DNA of 19,901 nucleotides, taken from an uncultured Sphingomonas sp. GTDB taxonomy: Bacteria; Pseudomonadota; Alphaproteobacteria; Sphingomonadales; Sphingomonadaceae. Each line of letters begins with the position of its first letter. Position 1 is the stretch's first letter. Positions 14,168-19,901 of the stretch are shown in pieces. Location: assembly GCF_946478955.1 (NCBI RefSeq), contig NZ_CAMLDL010000029.1:1-19901 (forward strand), given 5' to 3'. The position numbers and the translations under genes are program-made. The notes beneath the pieces are model-generated. The model saw nothing but the letters and a program-made list of their open reading frames with translations. It did not search any database and had not been told where the DNA came from.

Positions 14168-14173
14168 CTATAA
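14168..14173 (+). promoter_or_regulatory. Possible -10 box of the dnaN promoter
   Basis: CTATAA is five of six to the alphaproteobacterial -10 CTATAT. The matching -35 (CTTCCG at 14146-14151, 16-nt spacer) is poor. It lies in the 77-bp kinase-dnaN gap and would give a leader of about 35 nt. Confidence 0.35.
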
Positions 14174-14215
14174 CAATGTCACTTTAGCGCGATATCGGGG
14201 CAAGGATTCAAGAAC

Positions 14216-15319
14216 ATGAAGGCGACGATCGAACGGGCAACCCTCCTCAAGAGCCTGGGCCATGTCCAGTCGGTGGTTGAGCGCCGGAACACCATTCCCA
14301 TTCTCTCCAACGTCCTGATTGAGGCGAAGGAGGATGGATCGCTGCGCCTGATGGCGACCGATCTGGATCTGCAGGTGGATGAAAGTGTCCCTGCCCAGGT
14401 ATCACAGGCCGGGGCAACCACCGTTTCGGCGCACACTTTCTTCGATATTGTTCGAAAGCTCCCTGAGGGAAGTCAGGTCGAATTGTCGGCCGCGGATGGG
14501 AAAATGCAGGTTGTCGCAGGCCGCGCCCGTTTCAACTTGTCGACGCTGCCCCGCGACGACTTCCCGGTGATCGCGGAAGGCGAGCTTCCGACCCGGTTCG
14601 AGCTTCCGGCGCAGACGCTTCGCCAGATTATCGATAAAACGCGCTTTGCGATCTCGAGCGAAGAAACCCGCTATTATCTGATGGGGATTTTCCTCCACGT
14701 TGCCGATGACAAGCTGAAAGCCGCAGCGACCGACGGCCACCGGCTCGCCCGCGTCACCGTCGACAAGCCGGAAGGCTCTGACGGAATGCCCGACATCATT
14801 ATTCCGAAGAAATGTGTTGGTGAATTGCGCAAACTGCTCGACGAAGTTGAAGGCACGGTCGAAGTGTCTTTGTCGCCGACCAAGGTCCGTTTCGGATTGG
14901 GTAGCGCAGTGCTCACAAGCAAGCTGATCGACGGGACTTTCCCCGACTATAATCGCGTCATCCCGACCGGAAATGACAAGCTGCTGAAGCTCGATCCCAA
15001 GAGCTTTATGGCGGGTGTTGACCGTGTCGCGACCATCGCCAGTGAAAAGACCCGCGCGGTCAAAATGGCGGTTGATCGTGACAAGGTGACGCTGTCGGTG
15101 ACGAGCCCGGAAAACGGTCTAGCGGTTGAGGAAGTGCCGGCCGATTATGGTAATGATAATCTGGAGATTGGCTTCAACGCGCGGTACCTGATGGACATTC
15201 TGCAGCAGATCGAAGGCGACGCCGTGGAAGTACATTTGGCCGACGCCGCTGCGCCGACGCTGCTGCGTGAGAATGACAAGAGCCAGGCGCTATACGTGCT
15301 GATGCCGATGCGGGTGTAA
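14216..15319 (+). CDS. dnaN: DNA polymerase III subunit beta (sliding clamp)
   Basis: The homodimeric ring clamp holds DNA polymerase III and other enzymes on DNA. The 367-residue product has the standard bacterial length and three-domain layout. Clear marks are VVERRNTIPILSNVLIEA, LRLMATDLDLQV, LPRDDFPVI, ETRYYLMGIFLH followed by AATDGHRLA, IDGTFPDYNRVIP, and the ending ALYVLMPMRV (E. coli ends VVMPMRL). AAGGA lies 9 nt before the ATG. The gene after it begins within or just past its stop (TAATG), and recF follows one gene later, so this is a dnaN-recF-gyrB block without dnaA in the window. Confidence 0.98.
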   Translation: MKATIERATLLKSLGHVQSVVERRNTIPILSNVLIEAKEDGSLRLMATDLDLQVDESVPAQVSQAGATTVSAHTFFDIVRKLPEGSQVELSAADGKMQVVAGRARFNLSTLPRDDFPVIAEGELPTRFELPAQTLRQIIDKTRFAISSEETRYYLMGIFLHVADDKLKAAATDGHRLARVTVDKPEGSDGMPDIIIPKKCVGELRKLLDEVEGTVEVSLSPTKVRFGLGSAVLTSKLIDGTFPDYNRVIPTGNDKLLKLDPKSFMAGVDRVATIASEKTRAVKMAVDRDKVTLSVTSPENGLAVEEVPADYGNDNLEIGFNARYLMDILQQIEGDAVEVHLADAAAPTLLRENDKSQALYVLMPMRV

Positions 15320-15345
15320 TGCGGGGGTCAAAGGGGGCGGCGACC

Positions 15346-16080
15346 ATGTTTCGATTTGTGATGAAGGGCGCCCTTTGCGCTCTGCTACTGATTAGTGCTC
15401 CCGCCGTCTCTGCGGCGCAGGAGGTACAGGCTGAGGCAAGCGACCTTGCGGCGCGCAAACAGGTTGCCCAACAGTTGATGCAGGTCATGTACGCCAAAGA
15501 GGCGTTTCCGGCCTTTCAACCTGATTTCGAAGCCAATATGACCGCGGCGTTCAAGGGCCACCCGCAATTGGCCCTGATGGAAAGAATATATCCCGGATCA
15601 TCGGGGCGAATGGTGAAATCGCTCGTTCCCGAATTACAGACGCTAATCCTGAAATCGCTGCCGTCTCTGCATCAGCAGGGAATAGATCTCTATTCCTCGC
15701 GGCTGAGCCTTGACGAGCTAAAGCATTATTACGCGTTCGCCAGCTCGCCTGCGGGCGTCGCCTTTCGAGACGGCATGGCCAAAAATGTCGATTTTGCCAA
15801 AGCGGTTAAAAACTTCGATCGTAAAGGCGGGATCAGCGCGGAAGCGCGCGACGAGATTCAAACAGAAACGGCGATCGCGGCGGCCGGTCATCTATCCGAT
15901 GCTGACCTCAAAAAACTGATGGAGTTTGTGGAAAATCCGGCGTCCGACAAATTCGCGAAGGTTGACGAGGAATTCATCAAAATTCATGCGGCCTGGAGTC
16001 AGAAACTAAAGACCGACAATGAGGCGATCCTGCGTAGCGTTGCGGTCAAAGCCATAAGCCCGGCCACCCAAGGAAAGTGA
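15346..16080 (+). CDS. Exported DUF2059 protein
   Basis: The 244-residue product is chosen from ATG 15346 because AAAGGGGG lies upstream and it gives a compact signal peptide (cut near Ala24, AVSAA|QE). An ATG at 15319 in the same frame overlaps the dnaN stop as TAATG and would add nine residues, so coupling to dnaN is possible. The body is helical and Lys-rich, with the DUF2059 mark LSLDELKHYYAFASSPAGVAFRDGMAK, in which the SPAG segment is typical. A second half, DADLKKLMEFVENPASDKFAKVDEEF, repeats the pattern loosely. The function is unknown and it is probably periplasmic. It is placed unusually between dnaN and recF. Confidence 0.8.
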   Translation: MFRFVMKGALCALLLISAPAVSAAQEVQAEASDLAARKQVAQQLMQVMYAKEAFPAFQPDFEANMTAAFKGHPQLALMERIYPGSSGRMVKSLVPELQTLILKSLPSLHQQGIDLYSSRLSLDELKHYYAFASSPAGVAFRDGMAKNVDFAKAVKNFDRKGGISAEARDEIQTETAIAAAGHLSDADLKKLMEFVENPASDKFAKVDEEFIKIHAAWSQKLKTDNEAILRSVAVKAISPATQGK

Positions 16081-16132
16081 ATCTGGATTGGCCATTCTGG
16101 ACCTTGTCCCCGGTTCAGCCTAGGCCCGATCG

Positions 16133-17194
16133 ATGCCCATCCAGCGGTTGGTCCTGAACAATTTTCGCAATTACCATGACCTCGTGCTTGGGGCGGGGGC
16201 GGGTTTTAACTTGCTGTTCGGCGGCAATGGCTCCGGAAAAACCAATATATTGGAGGCGGTGTCACTCCTGACGCCTGGGCGGGGGCTCCGGCAGGTCGCA
16301 CTGTCGGACATCGCGCGGACGGATGGCCCGGGTGGCTTCGCCATCGCGGCAAAACTGGAACCTGGCAGTGACGTTGGAACCGGAACTCTACCTACGACCC
16401 CTGATCGGCGGCAGGTGCGGATCAATGGCACGACCGCGTCGGTCAATTCGCTGTCCGAATGGCTCTCTGTACTTTGGCTCACTCCGGCAATGGATCGCCT
16501 GTTCACCGAAAGCGCGGGCGGCCGGCGACGGTTCCTCGATCGTCTGGTGCTGGCGCTGGAACCCGGCCACGCCAGCCACGCAGCGCGATATGAGGCCGCG
16601 ACGCGGGCGCGAAACAAGCTTTTGGCCGACCCGGACCATGCCGACCCCGACTGGCTGACGGCGCTGGAGCTCGGCATGGCCGAGCATGGGCAAGCGGTGG
16701 CGGAAGCGCGGGCTCGCACAGTCTCGGCGCTGTCTGACGTCATCGCCGCTGCGCCGGACGCCGGTTTCCCCCGCGCTTCGCTTGCGTTGGAGGGCTGGAC
16801 TGCGACCGACCTCGCGGCCCAGTTAAGGGCAAATCGTGGGCGTGATGCGGCGGCAGGCCGGACGACCGAAGGGCCGCACCGGCAGGACCTTGTCGTCACG
16901 CATCTCGGCAAGGGCCAACCCGCCGCGCGCGGATCAACCGGGGAGCAGAAGGCGCTGCTGATCGGGATCATCCTCGCCCATGCCGCCTTGGTTGCCGAGC
17001 GCCGCGGCGCGCCGCCGATCTTGTTGCTCGACGAAGTTGCCGCGCACCTAGATCCCAACCGGCGACTTGCACTGTTCGAACGCCTGTCCGGCAAGGGGCA
17101 GGTTTGGATGACCGCGACGGAGCCAAGCCTGTTCGAGGGCATCACCGCCGCAACCCGATTCCATGTCGAGAATGGCACCGTCAGCGCGGCGTGA
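16133..17194 (+). CDS. recF: DNA replication and repair protein RecF
   Basis: RecF is the SMC-like ATPase that loads RecA, with RecO and RecR, at gaps. The 353-residue product starts with [17 protein letters not shown]. Walker A is GGNGSGKT (residues 30-37, Lys36). The signature segment is [17 protein letters not shown], and Walker B is [12 protein letters not shown] (Asp300, Glu301). Length is normal for RecF. No clear Shine-Dalgarno precedes the ATG, so translation may depend on a short leader or on coupling. The 52-bp gap after DUF2059 has no convincing promoter. The next gene begins 212 bp downstream, behind its own promoter. Confidence 0.96.
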   Translation: MPIQRLVLNNFRNYHDLVLGAGAGFNLLFGGNGSGKTNILEAVSLLTPGRGLRQVALSDIARTDGPGGFAIAAKLEPGSDVGTGTLPTTPDRRQVRINGTTASVNSLSEWLSVLWLTPAMDRLFTESAGGRRRFLDRLVLALEPGHASHAARYEAATRARNKLLADPDHADPDWLTALELGMAEHGQAVAEARARTVSALSDVIAAAPDAGFPRASLALEGWTATDLAAQLRANRGRDAAAGRTTEGPHRQDLVVTHLGKGQPAARGSTGEQKALLIGIILAHAALVAERRGAPPILLLDEVAAHLDPNRRLALFERLSGKGQVWMTATEPSLFEGITAATRFHVENGTVSAA

Positions 17195-17205
17195 TTCGGG
17201 CTAGA

Positions 17206-17233
17206 CTGGACATTTGGCAGTTTTGCCCTATAT
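17206..17233 (+). promoter_or_regulatory. Alphaproteobacterial sigma-70 promoter of the DEAD-box helicase gene
   Basis: CTGGAC (17206-17211) is five of six to CTTGAC, followed after 16 nt by a perfect CTATAT (17228-17233). Transcription would start near 17240, so the mRNA has a leader of about 165 nt that begins just before a block of inverted repeats. Confidence 0.55.
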
Positions 17234-17247
17234 CGCACTGCAACATT

Positions 17248-17350
17248 CGAGGCGCCTAGCAAGCTGGCGTGATGTTCCCCCAAGGGAACGGCCCGCGCCT
17301 CGTCCAGCTTTTACAGCTCTCCATATCACGCGGGGTGCCCTTTTAACCCC
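17248..17350 (+). promoter_or_regulatory. Structured 5' leader of the helicase gene: crossing and nested inverted repeats
   Basis: Four perfect complementary pairs occur. A is CGAGGCGC (17248-17255) with GCGCCTCG (17295-17302), 8 bp. B is AAGCTGG (17261-17267) with CCAGCTT (17304-17310), 7 bp. C is GTTCCC (17274-17279) with GGGAAC (17284-17289), a hairpin with loop CCAA inside both. D is GGGGT (17332-17336) with ACCCC (17346-17350). A and B cross, so together they would make a pseudoknot; since only one nucleotide separates the right arms of A and B, they may instead be alternative states. C fits either. No known riboswitch class is recognised. A terminator for recF is the main alternative. 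Confidence 0.5.
17272..17346 (+). other. Small upstream ORF (24 codons) in the helicase leader
   Basis: ATG 17272 opens a frame encoding MFPQGNGPRLVQLLQLSISR plus four residues, ending at TAA 17344-17346. It overlaps the inverted-repeat block, so its translation would disrupt stems B to D. It has no good Shine-Dalgarno and may be chance. Confidence 0.2.
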
Positions 17351-17406
17351 CGATCGGTCCGTGCCCAAAATGGCGCGGCCGCTCCCTATGTTTGATGGAA
17401 ATTCAC

Positions 17407-18933
17407 ATGACCAAATTTACGGACCTTGGCCTGTCGCAGCCGCTCATCGATGCGCTCGCCGCCAAGGATTATGACACGCCCACGCCGATTCAGGCGCAGG
17501 CCATTCCGCTCGTGCTTGAAGGCCGCGATCTGCTCGGCATTGCCCAGACGGGCACCGGCAAGACCGCCGCTTTCATGCTTCCCTCGCTCGACCGTCTGGT
17601 CGCGGCGTCGACGGCGCGACCGCAGCCGGGCCGGGCCCGGATGCTGGTGCTTGCCCCGACGCGCGAGCTGGCGGCGCAGATTGCAACCGCCGCGCGCACC
17701 TATGCCAACGGCCAACACATCAGCGTCGGCGTCATTTACGGCGGCGTTCCCGTCCCGCGCTCGATCCGCGAAGTATCGCGCGGTCTCGACGTGCTCGTCG
17801 CGACCCCGGGACGCCTGCTCGACCTGATCGATCAGGGCGTACTCAGCCTGTCGAACCTGGAAATCCTCGTCCTTGATGAGGCGGACCAGATGCTCGACCT
17901 TGGCTTCATTCACGCGCTCAAGCGGATTGTGAAGCTGATCCCGGCGAAGCGGCAGACCCTATTCTTCTCGGCCACCATGCCGAAGATGATCCGCCAGCTG
18001 GCCGACGCCTATCTGACCAATCCGGCCGAAGTCGCCGTAACCCCGGTCGCAACGACGGCGGAGCGCGTTTCGCAGGCCGTGACCTTCGTCAATCAGCCGG
18101 AAAAGATCGCGCTGCTGATTCGCAAGATCGGCGAATATGACATTGAACGCGCGCTCGTCTTCTCGCGTACCAAGCATGGCGCGGACAAGATTGTCCGCGT
18201 GCTCGAAGGCGCTGGCATCGCATCCAACGCCATCCACGGCAACAAGAGCCAGGGACAGCGCGAACGCGCCCTTGCCGATTTCCGCTCGGGCGAGGTGCCG
18301 ATCCTGATCGCCACCGACATTGCCGCGCGCGGGATCGACATTCCGGGCGTCAGCCATGTCTTCAACTTCGACCTGCCCGATGTGCCGGAACAATATGTCC
18401 ACCGCATCGGCCGCACTGCACGCGCCGGGGCCGAAGGCGAGGCGCTGGCGTTCTGCAGCCCGGATGAGCGCATCAATCTGCGCGATATCGAAAAGCTGGT
18501 TCGCACCAAGCTTCCGGTCGAAGGCTTGCCCCACGGCTTTATGGAAACCGTCGAGCAGGTGAAGCGCATTCGTCCGGCACCGAAGAAGAGCGATGCCCGT
18601 CCGCGCCGTGACCGCGAGCCGCGCCGCCCGTCTGCGGTCACCGAAATCAAGGCCGATCGCCGCTCGTCAAGCGCGCACCGTGCCAATCGCAATGATCGGA
18701 ACCAGCAGGGCAACCGTAACCCGCATCGCAATGAAGGTCGTGCAGAGGGCCCGCAAGGCAATCGTGGGCCCCATCGCGGGGAAGGTCAGCCGGGCCAGCG
18801 CGCCGATGGGCAACGTCCGGGCGGTCAGCGTCCCGGTGGCCAACGCCCGGGTGGACCCAAGCCTGGGCGACCCAATTTCCGTCGCGGTCGACGCGGCGGT
18901 AGTGGGGGCGGCGGCGCCCGCGCTCAGGGTTAA
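17407..18933 (+). CDS. DEAD-box ATP-dependent RNA helicase, RhlE-like
   Basis: The 508-residue product starts at ATG 17407 (MTKFTDLGL, the usual beginning of RhlE-type helicases); ATG 17395 and TTG 17392 in frame are less likely. The core carries the Q motif (PTPIQAQAIP), motif I AQTGTGKT (residues 46-53), Ia PTRELAAQI, Ib TPGRLLDL, II DEAD (157-160), III SAT, IV LVFSRTKHGADK, V ATDIAARGIDIP and VI HRIGRTAR (His332). All are intact. From about residue 400 the tail is basic, Arg/Asn/Gly-rich and disordered, with three QRPGG units (469-483) and a final RRGRRGGSGGGG, fitting RNA binding. Such helicases act in ribosome assembly, RNA decay and cold adaptation. The long leader suggests post-transcriptional control. 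Confidence 0.95.
   Translation: MTKFTDLGLSQPLIDALAAKDYDTPTPIQAQAIPLVLEGRDLLGIAQTGTGKTAAFMLPSLDRLVAASTARPQPGRARMLVLAPTRELAAQIATAARTYANGQHISVGVIYGGVPVPRSIREVSRGLDVLVATPGRLLDLIDQGVLSLSNLEILVLDEADQMLDLGFIHALKRIVKLIPAKRQTLFFSATMPKMIRQLADAYLTNPAEVAVTPVATTAERVSQAVTFVNQPEKIALLIRKIGEYDIERALVFSRTKHGADKIVRVLEGAGIASNAIHGNKSQGQRERALADFRSGEVPILIATDIAARGIDIPGVSHVFNFDLPDVPEQYVHRIGRTARAGAEGEALAFCSPDERINLRDIEKLVRTKLPVEGLPHGFMETVEQVKRIRPAPKKSDARPRRDREPRRPSAVTEIKADRRSSSAHRANRNDRNQQGNRNPHRNEGRAEGPQGNRGPHRGEGQPGQRADGQRPGGQRPGGQRPGGPKPGRPNFRRGRRGGSGGGGARAQG
18811..18855 (+). repeat. Three tandem 15-bp coding repeats (QRPGG) in the helicase tail
   Basis: Units at 18811-18825, 18826-18840 and 18841-18855 each encode Gln-Arg-Pro-Gly-Gly, differing only at third codon positions. 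That suggests an older duplication kept under selection for the peptide. Confidence 0.75.
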
Positions 18934-18963
18934 ACTACACAATCGCTGAAAATCGCCTCGTCC

Positions 18964-18989
18964 TACGCGCGCACACGTACGCGCGCGTG
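18964..18989. promoter_or_regulatory. Alternating pyrimidine-purine palindromic tract upstream of gyrB
   Basis: All 26 bases alternate strictly between pyrimidine and purine, mostly CG and CA/TG steps. Within it ACGCGCGC (18965-18972) and GCGCGCGT (18981-18988) are perfect 8-bp inverted arms. Such tracts favour left-handed Z-DNA, or a hairpin/cruciform, under negative supercoiling. It lies between the helicase stop and gyrB, touching the putative gyrB -35 box; a helicase terminator is the alternative reading. Confidence 0.6.
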
Positions 18990-19014
18990 GACTTGGGGGC
19001 GATAATCCCTATAT
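18987..19014 (+). promoter_or_regulatory. Putative gyrB promoter giving a leaderless mRNA
   Basis: GTGGAC (18987-18992) is four of six to CTTGAC, followed after 16 nt by a perfect CTATAT (19009-19014), the same spacing as the helicase promoter. Initiation 7-8 nt after the -10 box would fall on or next to the ATG at 19022. GATAAT (19001-19006) is an alternative -10. Confidence 0.45.
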
Positions 19015-19021
19015 CAGTGGC

Positions 19022-19901
19022 ATGGCTACTGATCCCAACAAGAATGAATATGGCGCCGACAGCATCAAGGTCCTCAAGGGCCTCGACGCCGTGCGCAAAC
19101 GTCCCGGCATGTACATCGGCGATACCGATGATGGTTCCGGCCTCCACCACATGGTGTTCGAGGTCAGCGATAATGCGATTGACGAGGCGCTGGCGGGTCA
19201 CTGCGACCGCATCCTGATCACCATGAATCCGGATGGATCGGTCAGTGTCGAGGACAATGGCCGCGGAATCCCGACCGGCATCCATGCCGAAGAAGGCGTG
19301 TCGGCGGCCGAGGTCATCATGACCCAGCTCCACGCCGGCGGTAAGTTTGAAAACACCAGCGACGACAATGCCTACAAAGTGTCCGGCGGCCTCCACGGCG
19401 TCGGCGTTTCGGTGGTCAACGCGCTCTCCGAATGGCTCGACCTCAACATCTGGCGCGACGGTGAAGAACATTACATGCGCTTCCGCCTCGGAGATGCCGA
19501 GGCCCCGCTGAAGGTCATCGGCCCGGCAAATGGCAAGAAGGGCACCCGCGTCACCTTCCTGCCCAGCCCCGACACCTTCAAGATTGTCGAATTTGATTTC
19601 GACAAGCTCGAGCATCGCTATCGCGAACTGGCGTTCCTCAATTCGGGCGTCCGAATCGTTCTGGTCGATGCTCGCCATGACGAGCGCAAGGAAGTCGAGC
19701 TGTTCTATGAAGGCGGCATCGCGGCATTCGTAAAGTGGCTCGATCGCGCCAAGACGCCGCTGGTGCCCGATCCGATTTCGGTGACCGGTCAGCGCGATGA
19801 CATTGGCATCGACGTCGCGCTGGAATGGAACGACAGCTATTACGAAAACGTCCTCTGCTTCACCAACAACATCCCGCAGCGCGACGGCGGCACGCACCTC
19901 G
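19022..19901 (+). CDS. gyrB: DNA gyrase subunit B, N-terminal part (continues past window)
   Basis: GyrB is the ATPase subunit of the type II topoisomerase that introduces negative supercoils. The frame is open from ATG 19022 to the right edge (293 codons). The GHKL ATPase domain is clear: [19 protein letters not shown], the N-box [30 protein letters not shown] and [15 protein letters not shown]. The start of the transducer domain follows, through [16 protein letters not shown]. There is no Shine-Dalgarno before the ATG (GATAATCCCTATATCAGTGG precedes it), in keeping with a leaderless transcript. It lies 88 bp after the helicase gene and downstream of dnaN and recF. A long minus-strand frame over the same region is a coding shadow. 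Confidence 0.98.
   Translation, partial: MATDPNKNEYGADSIKVLKGLDAVRKRPGMYIGDTDDGSGLHHMVFEVSDNAIDEALAGHCDRILITMNPDGSVSVEDNGRGIPTGIHAEEGVSAAEVIMTQLHAGGKFENTSDDNAYKVSGGLHGVGVSVVNALSEWLDLNIWRDGEEHYMRFRLGDAEAPLKVIGPANGKKGTRVTFLPSPDTFKIVEFDFDKLEHRYRELAFLNSGVRIVLVDARHDERKEVELFYEGGIAAFVKWLDRAKTPLVPDPISVTGQRDDIGIDVALEWNDSYYENVLCFTNNIPQRDGGTHL

Noticed and set aside
16348..16365. GGAAC followed by CGTT inside recF as an EcfG promoter
   Set aside because: The spacing is about 10 nt, too short for the consensus, and it is within coding sequence.
16171..17283. Minus-strand open frame of about 370 codons opposite recF
   Set aside because: It is Ser/Ala/Arg/Pro-rich, with the composition of a shadow frame; RecF motifs on the plus strand are complete.
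17284..17310. GGAAC at 17285-17289 in the helicase leader as an EcfG promoter
   Set aside because: No CGTT lies 15-17 nt downstream; the string is explained as the right arm of hairpin C.
18935..19897. Long minus-strand open frame (about 320 codons) opposite gyrB
   Set aside because: The plus strand encodes an unmistakable GyrB; the antisense frame is an effect of GC-rich codon use and resembles no family I know.

Overview
The window looks like a chromosomal segment from a moderately GC-rich alphaproteobacterium, most likely Sphingomonadales. The pointers are a large TonB-dependent receptor with a DIVVTA TonB box, a CBP3-type cytochrome bc1 chaperone gene coupled to a YceD gene, a GGAAC-N16-CGTT (EcfG-type) promoter, and CTATAT-like -10 boxes. 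There are no rRNA or tRNA genes, insertion sequences, phage genes or CRISPR arrays. Both ends cut through genes: feoB on the left and gyrB on the right. Gene density is high, and the longest gene-free gap is about 210 bp.

Left part (1-5530): the 3' end of feoB (ferrous iron transport) is followed by ssb (single-stranded DNA binding). Convergent to ssb is a translationally coupled minus-strand pair, a ubiquinol-cytochrome c chaperone gene and yceD (DUF177). Divergent from that pair is a bamE/SmpA lipoprotein gene, then tryptophan 2,3-dioxygenase (kynA) and an overlapping class V PLP enzyme that is probably a kynureninase. A TetR regulator converges on this pair with overlapping stop codons.

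Middle (5530-14140): the tetR-receptor intergenic region holds a perfect inverted repeat overlapping a putative -35 box. It precedes a TonB-dependent receptor and a Spinster-type MFS transporter, so outer- and inner-membrane transport of one unknown substrate under TetR control is a reasonable reading. Next come an exported tyrosine-rich protein with three C-terminal repeats behind a general-stress (EcfG) promoter, a fasciclin-domain lipoprotein, and an orphan hybrid histidine kinase (MASE1-PAS-PAS-HisKA-HATPase-REC).

Right part (14216-19901): a DNA replication and repair cluster with dnaN, an exported DUF2059 protein, recF, an RhlE-like DEAD-box RNA helicase, and the start of gyrB. The most unusual non-coding signals are here. 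The helicase leader contains nested and crossing perfect inverted repeats that could form a pseudoknot or a two-state switch, right behind a good alphaproteobacterial promoter. The gyrB promoter region contains a 26-bp strictly alternating pyrimidine-purine, self-complementary tract (a candidate Z-DNA or cruciform element), and gyrB itself may be leaderless.
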